Shown in pieces: positions 36,488-50,000 of a stretch of 64,000 bases of DNA. Made by a program: the position numbers and the translations under genes. Below the pieces are notes generated by a model, which was not told where the DNA came from, searched no databases, and saw nothing but the letters and a program-made list of their open reading frames with translations. The DNA comes from Fen-1298 sp963833465. Lineage in GTDB: Bacteria; Bacteroidota; Ignavibacteria; UBA10030. The DNA is taken from assembly GCA_963833465.1 (NCBI GenBank), contig CAWHXW010000004.1, positions 62,001-126,000 on the forward strand, in the 5' to 3' direction. How positions within the stretch are numbered: position 1 is the stretch's first letter; every line of letters begins with the position of its first letter.

Positions 36488-37801
36488 ATGCAACGACGAA
36501 TTTTACGACGACGATTTAAATCGACAAAATCTAATAAATTATTTTCCAAAGCTCAGATTGTTATTCCTGGCGCTGTAAATTCTCCTGTGCGTGCTTTTAA
36601 ATCAGTTGGGCGAACACCGCTCTTTATAAAGCGAGCAAGCGCTGCATACATATGGGATGAAGATAGAAATAAATTTATAGATTATGTTGGCTCATGGGGA
36701 CCAATGATCCTCGGTCATGCAAATCCTGCAATACTCAAGGCTATACGAGATGCTGTAAAACGCGGCACAAGCTTCGGCGCGCCGACGAGTCTTGAAGTAA
36801 AAATTGCGGAGCTTATCACTAAAATTATCCCTTCCATGGAAATGGTACCAATGGTAAACTCCGGCACTGAGGCAACGATGAGTGCCATCCGGTTAGCGCG
36901 TGCATTCACCGGCAAGGATAAAATTATTAAGTTCGAAGGATGCTACCACGGACACGGAGATTCTTTTTTGATTAAGGCGGGCTCAGGTGCAATGACACTT
37001 GGCGTTCCCGATAGCCCCGGCGTTCCGGCTATGATTGCAGTGAATACGCTCACTGCTCATTACAACGATCTCGCTTCAGTGCGAACAGCTTGTGAAGAAC
37101 ATAAGGATCAAATAGCTGCAATTATTGTAGAGCCGATTGCGGGCAATATGGGTTGTGTACCACCTGCTGAAGGATTTTTACAGGGATTGCGTTCACTGTG
37201 CAATGAGTTCAATGCACTACTTATTTTTGACGAAGTAATAACAGGTTTTCGAGTTGCACTTGGCGGGGCGCAAGCCTTGTATAATATTCAACCAGATTTA
37301 ACGACATTTGGAAAGATTATTGGAGGTGGACTTCCTGTCGGTGCATACGGTGGGAAAAAAGAAATAATGCAGATGGTGGCTCCAAGCGGGCCAATGTACC
37401 AAGCTGGAACGTTATCTGGTAATCCACTGGCGATGGCGGCTGGGTTCACTATGCTGCGTATTCTTCATGCAAATAAAATGATATATAAACAACTTGAACA
37501 ACGATCAGCACAGCTTGAAGAAGGATTAAAAGAAAACTTGCAAAAGCTAGGACTTGGTTATTCATTCAACCGCATCGGTTCGATGTTCACCCTATTCTTC
37601 ACTTCTAAAACTGTCACCAATTACGATTCTGCAAAAAATTCTGATACAATAAAATTTTCTACATACTTTAATGCAATGCTAGAGCAAGGAATTTATTTAC
37701 CACCATCGCAGTTTGAAACAGCATTTATTTCAACGGCGCATACAGAGAGAATTATTGAAAAAACAATAAAGGCTAGCTATAGAGGTTTGCAAAAAATTTA
37801 A
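36488..37801 (+). CDS. hemL: Glutamate-1-semialdehyde 2,1-aminomutase
   Basis: A 437-residue PLP enzyme that turns glutamate-1-semialdehyde into 5-aminolevulinate. The PLP Lys is in TFGKIIGGGLPVGAYGG; VNSGTEATMSAIRLAR, GCYHGHGDSFL and FDEVITGFRVA are the family motifs. The N-terminus (MQRRILRRRFKSTKSN) is unusually basic for about 16 residues, so a later start is conceivable, though IPGAVNSPVRAF follows normally. The presence of hemL and hemB indicates the C5 route of tetrapyrrole synthesis. Confidence 0.95.
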   Translation: MQRRILRRRFKSTKSNKLFSKAQIVIPGAVNSPVRAFKSVGRTPLFIKRASAAYIWDEDRNKFIDYVGSWGPMILGHANPAILKAIRDAVKRGTSFGAPTSLEVKIAELITKIIPSMEMVPMVNSGTEATMSAIRLARAFTGKDKIIKFEGCYHGHGDSFLIKAGSGAMTLGVPDSPGVPAMIAVNTLTAHYNDLASVRTACEEHKDQIAAIIVEPIAGNMGCVPPAEGFLQGLRSLCNEFNALLIFDEVITGFRVALGGAQALYNIQPDLTTFGKIIGGGLPVGAYGGKKEIMQMVAPSGPMYQAGTLSGNPLAMAAGFTMLRILHANKMIYKQLEQRSAQLEEGLKENLQKLGLGYSFNRIGSMFTLFFTSKTVTNYDSAKNSDTIKFSTYFNAMLEQGIYLPPSQFETAFISTAHTERIIEKTIKASYRGLQKI

Positions 37802-37920
37802 TTTTGACAAACTAAGTTGTAATTAAATTATCCTCGCCTGCAAGTACCAAGGATTTTTCATTTCCCATGCATACCAAGAAATCTATAGTTCTACGTACAA
37901 GCTTTCAATGGAATAATAAC

Positions 37921-37960
37921 GCAAGCGTCGAATTATCAAACCCAAGAGAGAATAAAAAAA
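37921..37960 (+). repeat. Imperfect 40-bp repeat, copy downstream of hemL
   Basis: Partner of 36426-36465 (31/40 identical). Its terminal A-run doubles as the U-tract of the minus-strand terminator of the giant lipoprotein gene. Confidence 0.45.
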
Positions 37961-37996
37961 AGAAAGCCCTAACAAGATATCTTGCCGGGGCTTTCT
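37953..37996 (-). terminator. Rho-independent terminator of the giant lipoprotein gene / pil operon
   Basis: Stem AGAAAGCCC (37961-37969) with GGGCTTTCT (37988-37996), with an inner palindrome AAGATATCTT; on the minus strand it is followed by a run of T residues. It lies ten bases beyond the stop codon of the giant gene. Confidence 0.85.
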
Positions 37997-38005
37997 ATTG
38001 AATGG

Positions 38006-41000
38006 CTATGGAGTTGTTAAAACAGTTATTGTAGCAATTGTCGAACTGAAAGTTCCATACACTGGGTGTACAACAGTTACAACGACATTGTATGTGGATG
38101 GTGTCGTTGGTGCTGTACCAGGACCAGTTAAGCTTAGCATAAAGGACGTCAATCCTTCTCCACCAGCTGTAGCATCCGGCATTCCGATAGTCGGCGCATC
38201 GCTAGTTATAGGAAGGCTTCCAGCTGTAACAGAAATTGTCGTTGTTGCACTCATTGGATGGCCAAATCGATCCTTTACTGTAAATGATAAGCCACCGATG
38301 GAGCTATTATATCCAACTGTTCCATTAGTTATCCCGGTACTTGTGATGATTGGAGCACCTGTCCATAGTACAGGAATTGAATCTTCCACCATACCTCCAG
38401 CATCATTAAAGGTCTGAGCATATACTCTTGTCCACCCTCGATTAAGATTGACCATATACTTATCTTGAGGTCCATATGATACAGTATCAGGCAGCCCTGA
38501 AGTGCCATTGATATCTAATGGATCTGGTCGAGGATTTTGTGACAAGAGGTTTTGTGTGATTTCACCGGTAGAATTAGTAACGGATCCAACGGTCACAATA
38601 TTTCCATGTGTTGAGTAGAAATATGCTGTTGTGCCTAAAGAAACTGGGTTGCTGTATTTATCCGCCATGAAAACAGTTATAGGAACAGTTTGGCCGTCAA
38701 AATCAAGCCCAGGGAAGTTATAGAATTTTGCAGCAATGGAGAAATGCCCTTGATCCGGCAGTCCAGAGTTGATACTAATATTCACAGGCAGAGATTTGAT
38801 TGTTACTCCGTTAACAACGGCACTGGCAACAACTTGAATGGCACCTGAAATTGTCCCCGCACGTACTAATGTGGTCGCCTGACCATTTGCATCAGTTTGT
38901 GCGCTGGTAATAGTTAGAGTTGCTCCCAGGCTCGGCGAAGAAATTGCAAATGTCACTAACGAACCATGAGCGAGATCAACTGCCTTACCTGATTTATCCT
39001 TTCCTATGAAAATAAGAGTTGCAGTCTCTGTTTTCCCAGTCCCTTGAACAGAAATATCTGTTGAAGTCGAAGTACAGACGATACTTGAAATAGAATCTGT
39101 AGTACTTCCACCGATAGTACCCGGAGCTTGGAGGTATCCATGGAAAAGATTTGAAGCACTGCCATTTGGACCACTAACAGATATTGCCACATCAAAGTTT
39201 CCGCCAGTTTCATTAGCAGCTTGTGCATCCTGTAATGTAACACGGAATACTGTTGCATTTGTATCTGTTGTCCCTGTCGTAATAAAATTAGAATACCCAA
39301 TCAATGAGATATACGGAGCTGCAGCGCCAGTTATATTAACCTGAACAGAATTTCCGGCTGCAAGCGGGTTTCTATTAATATCTGCAATTTTGTAATCTAC
39401 ATCAACCTTGCTCTTCGTATAAACAAGAACAGAATCGGAAGCAGGAACATCCAGTGTTGTAATAACAGGCGTTCCTGAGAAGAGGAATGGAACCTTTTTC
39501 TGCAGAGTCACTCCATTGTTACCTTGTGTCTGGACTGTAACATTTCCCCAGCCGATTGTTGGATCTTTTGGTGCCACGCCGCCGTACAGATTAACCGTTG
39601 CAGAACCACCTGTTCCTGTCGTAGCAGAAGGATCAACCATACCACCGCTGGTTGAGAAGTTCACTTGCGTTCCTGAAAGAACTGGATTGCCTAATGTATC
39701 GCCTAATTGAATATTGACGGTTCCAACAACGCTTCCAATCTTTGATAAACCAGGAAGATTAGTTGTGGACATCGTTGCATTGAAGTTTGTGAACGATGGA
39801 CCGGAAATCCTTATTGTTTGTTTAGTAGAAAATGTCTTCATTCTTGCAGTAATTGTATCATTACCAAATTGTGAACCACCATAGAAGATAGTCGATGCTT
39901 GTCCACTTCCATTGGTTAACGCAAATGTTGGTATAACGTACGATCCACCAGATGTACTGGTTGGATCAACTGTAAAGAAGACAGTATCACTTCTCGTAAT
40001 ATCAATTGACCGGCCTGTTGAATCTAACGCCTGGAACGTAAGGTTAGAAGTGTTCAAACCGCCTGATCCTTTCGCTGCAATAATATTATTGCTGACTGAA
40101 GCAAGAGCCAATTGCGTTGGAGCGCTTGAAGTCGATGCTGTCACTGTCCCGATCAACTTTTTAGTCGCAGTTCCATTCGGACCTGTGACCGTGATCGTTA
40201 GACGGAAGGTTCCACCTGTCCCGCCTTGTGGTACATTATTGACTACTGCAATATGTTGTCTCGTTGTGAGTGTATCCTTTGTGTCTGCTGTTGTTACCGA
40301 TGTATTACCACTGAGTGTTACATACGATGCAGCCGTTCCACTTACCGCTAAACTGATCGTATTGCCGCTTGCAAGTGGATTCTTGTTCGCATCTTCAACT
40401 TTATAACGTACGGATAATGAACTCCCTGCTGCAATCGTGCCAATAGTATCAGTTGGAAATTCAGATGACGAAATTACTGGTGATCCGGAGAAAACTACAA
40501 CAGTCTTTGCACTCACGGATGCTCCACCAACTCCGTTCGTCGCTACTGTAATTGTATCTAATCCGTTTATCGGTGACGGATTGCCGCCTAAAATACTTAC
40601 CTGCCCGCTTCCGGTTGCATCTGTCGTGATGCTTGCCGGGCTGATTCCGCCGCCTGTTGCACTAAAATACATCGCAGAGGGCTGCACAGGATTTCCATAT
40701 ACATCTCCTACCTGCACCAATACCTTGCCAAGTGTTCCACCCTGACCAATCAGACCAGGATAGTTCGACTTGTCTGTCCATACTGTTAAATGATTCTGAT
40801 TCGGCAATCCACCTGCTATCGTTACTGTCACAGGTGATGAGGTGATCGTCTTGCCATTTACTGTAGTTGTCGCTACTACTTGTACTACTCCGGCTTTCGT
40901 GCCTGCATTGATCGTTGCCGCTACATCTCCATTGGCATCCGTCACTGCTGATGGCGGTGATACTGTCTCTCCGCCTCCAGGGCCGCCTACTATACTAAAC

Positions 41001-44000
41001 GCTATCGTCGCGGCACGTGTAACACTCACAGGATTACCTAACGAGTCTTTTACTACGAAGCTCATCGTCGAGGTCTCTGTTGCTCCTGTGCCTTTTACTG
41101 ATATCGTCGTTGCACTCGGTGAACCGCTCATCAATTGTATGCTCGATGCATATCCTGATACTATTGCCGCAGGTGCAGTTACTGTTCCAGTGATTGTTTT
41201 CGTCAATGTTCCTGATTCACCACTTGAGGTGAATGTTAAGCTGAATGCTCCTCCACTGCCGCCTTTATCAGTTACAGTCACTTGACGTGTCGTCAATACC
41301 GTATCATCTGTCGGTGTGTAATTAACATCTCCGCTTAATACCAATTCACTCGATGCACTTCCGGATGCAGCTACTGTATATGTATTACCACTTGAAAGCT
41401 GCCTGTTGTTAGCATCGGCTATTGTATAACTGATTGTTACAGATCCATTCTGCGCTATCGCAGAATTCAATACTGTCCCAGTTACTTTTGTCGGATCTAA
41501 CGTTATCGTTGCAGGTGAGCCGCTGAATAACACTGCTGCACTCTTGCTTACCTTCACACTGCCTACACCTATTCCTGAGACTGTGACTGTTCCATATCCT
41601 GCTCCTCGGTACTGCATCCACCGGTGTCGGTTGACCTAAACCGCCATACAAGTTCACAGAGGCATTTCCCTTCGTCGTCGATGACGACGGGTCTATTAAT
41701 CCTGCTGTCGTTGAGAACGATAACGGTGTGTTATCCGCTACTGGATTCCCGTTCACATCGCCCGCTTGGACACTTACCGTTCCTATCGTTCCACTCTTTA
41801 CTAACCCAGGATAATTCTTACGCGAAAGCACAATTGACATATGGCTCACATCTGGTAAACCCCCGGATATGACTAGCGATGTCGGTGTGGAGTACACACT
41901 CGTCCCTTGTACCTGTGCTATTACCTGTACTACTTTCGCTACTGAGCCCGCTGTCACTACCGTGATTACCTGACCTGATGCATTCGTTGTTGCTGATGCC
42001 GGCGATACTCTCGCTCCTCCCGTTGTGTCTGAGAGCGTGAATAATATCGTCGCTGCTCGCGACAGGCTTACCGTATTGCCTAACGAGTCTTTTACTACAT
42101 ATGTCAATGTCGCATTCTGTGTTCCTCCTGATCCGCTTACGGATAGGTTTGTTGCGCTCGCACTTAATAACGTTACGCTCGATGCATATCCGGATACTAT
42201 TGCTGCAGGTGCACTTAATGTTCCCGTTAATGTCTTGGCCGCAGTTCCATTCGGACCTGTGACCGTGATCGTTAGACGGAAGGTTCCACCTGTCCCGCCT
42301 TGTGGTACATTATTGACTACTGCAATATGTTGTCTCGTTGTGAGTGTATCCTTTGTGTCTGCTGTTGTTACCGATGTATTACCACTGAGTGTTACATACG
42401 ATGCAGCCGTTCCACTTACCGCTAAACTGATCGTATTGCCGCTTGCAAGTGGATTCTTGTTCGCATCTTCAACTTTATAACGTACGGATAATGAACTCCC
42501 TGCTGCAATCGTGCCAATAGTATCAGTTGGAAATTCAGATGACGAAATTACTGGTGATCCGGAGAAAACTACAACAGTCTTTGCACTCACGGATGCTCCA
42601 CCAACTCCGTTCGTCGCTACTGTAATTGTATCTAATCCGTTTATCGGTGACGGATTGCCGCCTAAAATACTTACCTGCCCGCTTCCGGTTGCATCTGTCG
42701 TGATGCTTGCCGGGCTGATTCCGCCGCCTGTTGCACTAAAATACATCGCAGAGGGCTGCACAGGATTTCCATATACATCTCCTACCTGCACCAATACCTT
42801 GCCAAGTGTTCCACCCTGACCAATCAGACCAGGATAGTTCGACTTGTCTGTCCATACTGTTAAATGATTCTGATTCGGCAATCCACCTGCTATCGTTACT
42901 GTCACAGGTGATGAGGTGATCGTCTTGCCATTTACTGTAGTTGTCGCTACTACTTGTACTACTCCGGCTTTCGTGCCTGCATTGATCGTTGCCGCTACAT
43001 CTCCATTGGCATCCGTCACTGCTGATGGCGGTGATACTGTCTCTCCGCCTCCAGGGCCGCCTACTATACTAAACGCTATCGTCGCGGCACGTGTAACACT
43101 CACAGGATTACCTAACGAGTCTTTTACTACGAAGCTCATCGTCGAGGTCTCTGTTGCTCCTGTGCCTTTTACTGATATCGTCGTTGCACTCGGTGAACCG
43201 CTCATCAATTGTATGCTCGATGCATATCCTGATACTATTGCCGCAGGTGCAGTTACTGTTCCAGTGATTGTTTTCGTCAATGTTCCTGATTCACCACTTG
43301 AGGTGAATGTTAAGCTGAATGCTCCTCCACTGCCGCCTTTATCAGTTACAGTCACTTGACGTGTCGTCAATACCGTATCATCTGTCGGTGTGTAATTAAC
43401 ATCTCCGCTTAATACCAATTCACTCGATGCACTTCCGGATGCAGCTACTGTATATGTATTACCACTTGAAAGCTGCCTGTTGTTAGCATCGGCTATTGTA
43501 TAACTGATTGTTACAGATCCATTCTGCGCTATCGCAGAATTCAATACTGTCCCAGTTACTTTTGTCGGATCTAACGTTATCGTTGCAGGTGAGCCGCTGA
43601 ATAACACTGCTGCACTCTTGCTTACCTTCACACTGCCTACACCTATTCCTGAGACTGTGACTGTTCCATATCCTGCTCCTCGGTACTGCATCCACCGGTG
43701 TCGGTTGACCTAAACCGCCATACAAGTTCACAGAGGCATTTCCCTTCGTCGTCGATGACGACGGGTCTATTAATCCTGCTGTCGTTGAGAACGATAACGG
43801 TGTGTTATCCGCTACTGGATTCCCGTTCACATCGCCCGCTTGGACACTTACCGTTCCTATCGTTCCACTCTTTACTAACCCAGGATAATTCTTACGCGAA
43901 AGCACAATTGACATATGGCTCACATCTGGTAAACCCCCGGATATGACTAGCGATGTCGGTGTGGAGTACACACTCGTCCCTTGTACCTGTGCTATTACCT

Positions 44001-47000
44001 GTACTACTTTCGCTACTGAGCCCGCTGTCACTACCGTGATTACCTGACCTGATGCATTCGTTGTTGCTGATGCCGGCGATACTCTCGCTCCTCCCGTTGT
44101 GTCTGAGAGCGTGAATAATATCGTCGCTGCTCGCGACAGGCTTACCGTATTGCCTAACGAGTCTTTTACTACATATGTCAATGTCGCATTCTGTGTTCCT
44201 CCTGATCCGCTTACGGATAGGTTTGTTGCGCTCGCACTTAATAACGTTACGCTCGATGCATATCCGGATACTATTGCTGCAGGTGCACTTAATGTTCCCG
44301 TTAATGTCTTGGCCGCAGTTCCATTCGGACCTGTGACCGTGATCGTTAGACGGAAGGTTCCACCTGTCCCGCCTTGTGGTACATTATTGACTACTGCAAT
44401 ATGTTGTCTCGTTGTGAGTGTATCCTTTGTGTCTGCTGTTGTTACCGATGTATTACCACTGAGTGTTACATACGATGCAGCCGTTCCACTTACCGCTAAA
44501 CTGATCGTATTGCCGCTTGCAAGTGGATTCTTGTTCGCATCTTCAACTTTATAACGTACGGATAATGAACTCCCTGCTGCAATCGTGCCAATAGTATCAG
44601 TTGGAAATTCAGATGACGAAATTACTGGTGATCCGGAGAAAACTACAACAGTCTTTGCACTCACGGATGCTCCACCAACTCCGTTCGTCGCTACTGTAAT
44701 TGTATCTAATCCGTTTATCGGTGACGGATTGCCGCCTAAAATACTTACCTGCCCGCTTCCGGTTGCATCTGTCGTGATGCTTGCCGGGCTGATTCCGCCG
44801 CCTGTTGCACTAAAATACATCGCAGAGGGCTGCACAGGATTTCCATATACATCTCCTACCTGCACCAATACCTTGCCAAGTGTTCCACCCTGACCAATCA
44901 GACCAGGATAGTTCGACTTGTCTGTCCATACTGTTAAATGATTCTGATTCGGCAATCCACCTGCTATCGTTACTGTCACAGGTGATGAGGTGATCGTCTT
45001 GCCATTTACTGTAGTTGTCGCTACTACTTGTACTACTCCGGCTTTCGTGCCTGCATTGATCGTTGCCGCTACATCTCCATTGGCATCCGTCACTGCTGAT
45101 GGCGGTGATACTGTCTCTCCGCCTCCAGGGCCGCCTACTATACTAAACGCTATCGTCGCGGCACGTGTAACACTCACAGGATTACCTAACGAGTCTTTTA
45201 CTACGAAGCTCATCGTCGAGGTCTCTGTTGCTCCTGTGCCTTTTACTGATATCGTCGTTGCACTCGGTGAACCGCTCATCAATTGTATGCTCGATGCATA
45301 TCCTGATACTATTGCCGCAGGTGCAGTTACTGTTCCAGTGATTGTTTTCGTCAATGTTCCTGATTCACCACTTGAGGTGAATGTTAAGCTGAATGCTCCT
45401 CCACTGCCGCCTTTATCAGTTACAGTCACTTGACGTGTCGTCAATACCGTATCATCTGTCGGTGTGTAATTAACATCTCCGCTTAATACCAATTCACTCG
45501 ATGCACTTCCGGATGCAGCTACTGTATATGTATTACCACTTGAAAGCTGCCTGTTGTTAGCATCGGCTATTGTATAACTGATTGTTACAGATCCATTCTG
45601 CGCTATCGCAGAATTCAATACTGTCCCAGTTACTTTTGTCGGATCTAACGTTATCGTTGCAGGTGAGCCGCTGAATAACACTGCTGCACTCTTGCTTACC
45701 TTCACACTGCCTACACCTATTCCTGAGACTGTGACTGTTCCATATCCTGCTCCTCGTACTGCATCCACCGGTGTCGGTTGACCTAAACCGCCATACAAGT
45801 TCACAGAGGCATTTCCCTTCGTCGTCGATGACGACGGGTCTATTAATCCTGCTGTCGTTGAGAACGATAACGGTGTGTTATCCGCTACTGGATTCCCGTT
45901 CACATCGCCCGCTTGGACACTTACCGTTCCTATCGTTCCACTCTTTACTAACCCAGGATAATTCTTACGCGAAAGCACAATTGACATATGGCTCACATCT
46001 GGTAAACCCCCGGATATGACTAGCGATGTCGGTGTGGAGTACACACTCGTCCCTTGTACCTGTGCTATTACCTGTACTACTTTCGCTACTGAGCCCGCTG
46101 TCACTACCGTGATTACCTGACCTGATGCATTCGTTGTTGCTGATGCCGGCGATACTCTCGCTCCTCCCGTTGTGTCTGAGAGCGTGAATAATATCGTCGC
46201 TGCTCGCGACAGGCTTACCGTATTGCCTAACGAGTCTTTTACTACATATGTCAATGTCGCATTCTGTGTTCCTCCTGATCCGCTTACGGATAGGTTTGTT
46301 GCGCTCGCACTTAATAACGCAATAGTTGATGCAAATCCTGATGTTCCTGGTAATAATATTCCGTTAACTATTTTTTCTTTATGCCCAAGCGGTCCATCCA
46401 CTCCAATCGTAATCGTGAAATTACCACTAATACCGCCATTTGGAGTATTATCAGTTAACTTTAAATGATATGTCGTTGGGAATACTTGATCAGGAGGAAT
46501 TTTAGCATTATTAGGTACATCACTTTCCACTGTAATACTACTCGCCGCCGTTCCAGCCAAATTCGCTGAAATCGTAAGCTGTGTAGAAGGCAAAGTTGCA
46601 ATCATTTTGCCGTATATATCAGAAATTGAAAAACCGAGAGTTTGTGATCCGCCATCATTTATAATTATCGAACCCGCAGAATCTGCCGTTGTTGTAATAA
46701 TTGGCGCACCAGTGAAGAGGAACATCAAACTATCACGCAGAAAAACTCCATTTTCACCTAACGTTCGCGCTTTTAGGAATCCAAAACCAAATCCACGATT
46801 AGCACCGACAAGACCATATTCAGTACCAATGCTCGGTTCATTCGGATACGGATTTCCACCAGATAGAGATGCACTAGCTCTTCCAGTTGCATCTGTAGTC
46901 ACAGCTATAACAGAACCTCCAGAGGTTTGATCAAATTGTATAACAGACGGCTTAGCCGGATTACTATACTTATCAAGTGCTAAAATATTTACATTTGCCA

Positions 47001-50000
47001 AAACGCTGTTCAAAACAAGTCCTGGTAAATTCAAAAGAGAATCCGGTGGAGTTACAGCCCATTGCATCGTAAATTTATTGGGATCCGTGAATCCTCCGGT
47101 CACCGTTACATCATAGCTTGCTTGAATAGTTGGATTACTCTTTACCTGAGCAAGCACAGTAAATGTCCCAGATTTTGTTCCGGTAGAGAATACAGTCGAA
47201 ACCTGACCCAATGCATTACTTAAAATAGCTGCAGTGGATAGATGCTCCTGACCTGTTCCACCCAAAATTGAAAAAAGAACCGTATCAGCGTTCTGCAAAT
47301 TAACTACCTGACGATTGGAGTCAATCAAAGTAAAAGTTAATGTGGTTAATTCTGGCAATCCAGTATTTTGAACATAAACCGGATTGTTAGAACTCGCAAC
47401 AAATTGCAATGATTTTACATGTGTTGGAGTTCCTGTCAATGAAGTAAGTGATCCATTTAAATATTGAGTGAACGAACCATATTTATCAGAACTAACCGTG
47501 ATATTCACCGTGAAAGGCCCGCTATATCCTCCCATCTTTGTGTCAATGAGATCAAATGAACATAACTGCGACGTATCTGCCATATTCTGGATATCATTAA
47601 TCGTACTGATGTTTTTTACTATAAGATTAGAAGTATCAGGATTAACAGTGGCAGATATTGTATAATCGCTTGATACAGGACGCCAATTGACATCCCGCAC
47701 CTTGAAATAAATCCGAATTGGTACTGCCATCAATCATAGGTGTAATCAATGTAGAAGTACCTGTCGTACCTGCGACTTTTTTTACTTTAGGATTACTTCG
47801 AGCAGGTTTGATATTACTTGCGGATGCAATAGATGATGTAGGAGCGCCTGTTGCATCTGTAAATACTAAGGTTTTTGGAGGGCCCGAGAATAAAAATGGA
47901 ATTGTTTTATTTAAAATAGTTCCTCGTTCAGCTACAACAGAAGCTTGAATATAACCGTACCCAATTCCGCCTAAAGTTGGTTCATTTGGTGTTGGACCTC
48001 CAGATATTGCTGTAATTGCAACTCCATTTGCATCGGTCATTCCAATATTTCCCACACGCACCGCACCGGAAATTGATTGAAAATTGACTATCGAACTTGA
48101 AGGCAATGGAGATCCAACTTTATCCGCAACAAATGCGGTAATAGTACCAACTTGATTTAATGTTCCAACGCCCGGCAGATTATTTTTTGATATCGATAAT
48201 GAAAAATTTGATATATCAGGACCATCGATAATAAAGGAATATGGCTGTGAAACAACTGTAGAACCGGTAATAGGATTTACAAAAGAAGCGATAACCCGCA
48301 CGGTTCCATATTTATTCCCTGAATATAATGTTGCGCTTATCTTTCCAATTGAATCTGTTTTTATTGGTACGTTTGGCGAAACACTCGGTGCACCTGCTGT
48401 ATCTAATAGACCTACGGTTACATAAACTGGGTTGTTTCCATCTATCGGCACATTCGTATTGTTTGTAACCTGGAAGGTAAGCACCGAAGATTCATTGCTT
48501 CCACTTCCCTTCACGTTAATCGTTGTCATTGTAGCATTAGTTAGCTGAACTTTTTGCGCTTGGACGGGCGGCATTAAATAGCCGGTAAGAGTTTTCACAG
48601 CAGAGCCCGATTCTCCTGTTACAGTTATTGTTACTGAGAATGGCCCACTTACACCGCCTGTTTTATTTTGTATGGAAAAATGATGTATGGCGTCAGCGGG
48701 AAGCTGTGTATCATTTAAATTCGCCAGATTTATATCGCCGCTAAGAACTATCTCTTGAGATGGTATTGCAGTTATTGTAATCGAGTTTGCACTGGAAATA
48801 GGATTTTTATTTTTATCCCAAACAGCAAAGTCCACATTAACTGATTGCCCATCCCCAAGAGGTGTCAATAATGTGTCTCGAGCTGTATCCATTACTGCCA
48901 TATTTGTGAAAGCTATTTGCGGAGCGTAAGTAAATAAAAATGGGAAAAACTTAGTTATAGTCGATCCGCCATGAACCAGCAATGTAGGTTTAATATAACC
49001 CCAACCGGGTCCAAGGATTGGATCGCTCGGTTCACTACCGCCGAATATATTCACAACAGCTTGTCCGGAATTTGAATCCGAAATCGCCATTGCGCCAATA
49101 GATCCACCTGTAATAGAAAAGAAAACATTAGAAGGAGCGGGAATATCACTTGTGTAATCTTCGAGATTCAAGGTAAATGTACCAACTTTTATACTGCGTA
49201 TTGGATTAAAAATATTTTTCTTGATCGTACAAGAAATAAAATCTGAATCTGGCAAACCATGCCTAACGATAATTGGCACTGAATATGCATCATAAACATT
49301 CACACCATTAATCGTTTGAGCATGTACAGTAAAAGTCCCCGGAGTATTTCCAGAGGTTACCATAACACTAACATTTCCCTTTGCATCAGTTGAATCCCAA
49401 TATGGCTGTGTAATCATCTTTGGATAAAAATGCACTCCTGCCGGTGCTCCAGAAAGGAATATCTGCACTTGGGCCTTGTTAGAACTTTGCATCGGATTAC
49501 CATAAGCATCCTTCACAATAAAGGTCACTTTTGTAAGTGTATCCGGTTTTTGAGTTTCTAATAAGTACAATCTCTTCGGCAATGTATCGGCTGCCGCGAT
49601 ACTTGCGGGACCATTAGATGTAGTAACTTGACCCTTCGATAAAACATTACCTCCAAACCAACAGTCGGTGTTACCGTTAGTACTGACGACATGGATTCCG
49701 ATAGTAATCGGACCCGAAGCACCACCGGAAAGCAATTTATCTATTATTGTTACTGTAAAATTATAATTTGGGAAAATTTGTGTCTGCTCATCTGGAAATG
49801 TATATGGAAGACCAACAACTGATAAATTTTTTGTTAATGTATCAGCGCCATCAATTGTTAGACTTACAGTCGAGCCTGCTACTATTGGAAAACCGAGATC
49901 ATCGGCAACTCTAAAATTAAAAGAACTCGCTCCACCGTACGGAATATTAAAACGATTTGTTGTACTGGTATCAAGCGCAATCGGAGCAGTCGGCCCTGAG

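Noticed and set aside
40166..46319. CRISPR or other short-spaced repeat array
   Set aside because: The repeat is a 2-kb coding unit without spacers; no short direct repeats with unique spacers are seen anywhere in the window.
40437..46468. Identical plus-strand frames of 82-151 residues repeated at 2,074-base intervals
   Set aside because: They are antisense shadows of the tandem array, recur only because the DNA repeats, and lack start signals and family features.
38006..47733. Separate giant proteins starting at 41617, 43691 and 47733
   Set aside because: These starts are internal to Ig-like domains, have no signal peptide, and exist only because of the single-base shifts; removing three bases joins everything into one frame of exactly 4,351 codons.
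41600..47735. Programmed +1 ribosomal frameshifting as a common explanation for the split genes
   Set aside because: The shared motif CAGTACC is on the coding strand in the giant gene but on the non-coding strand in cmk, and one repeat copy lacks the extra base. A ribosomal signal should be strand-consistent and conserved.
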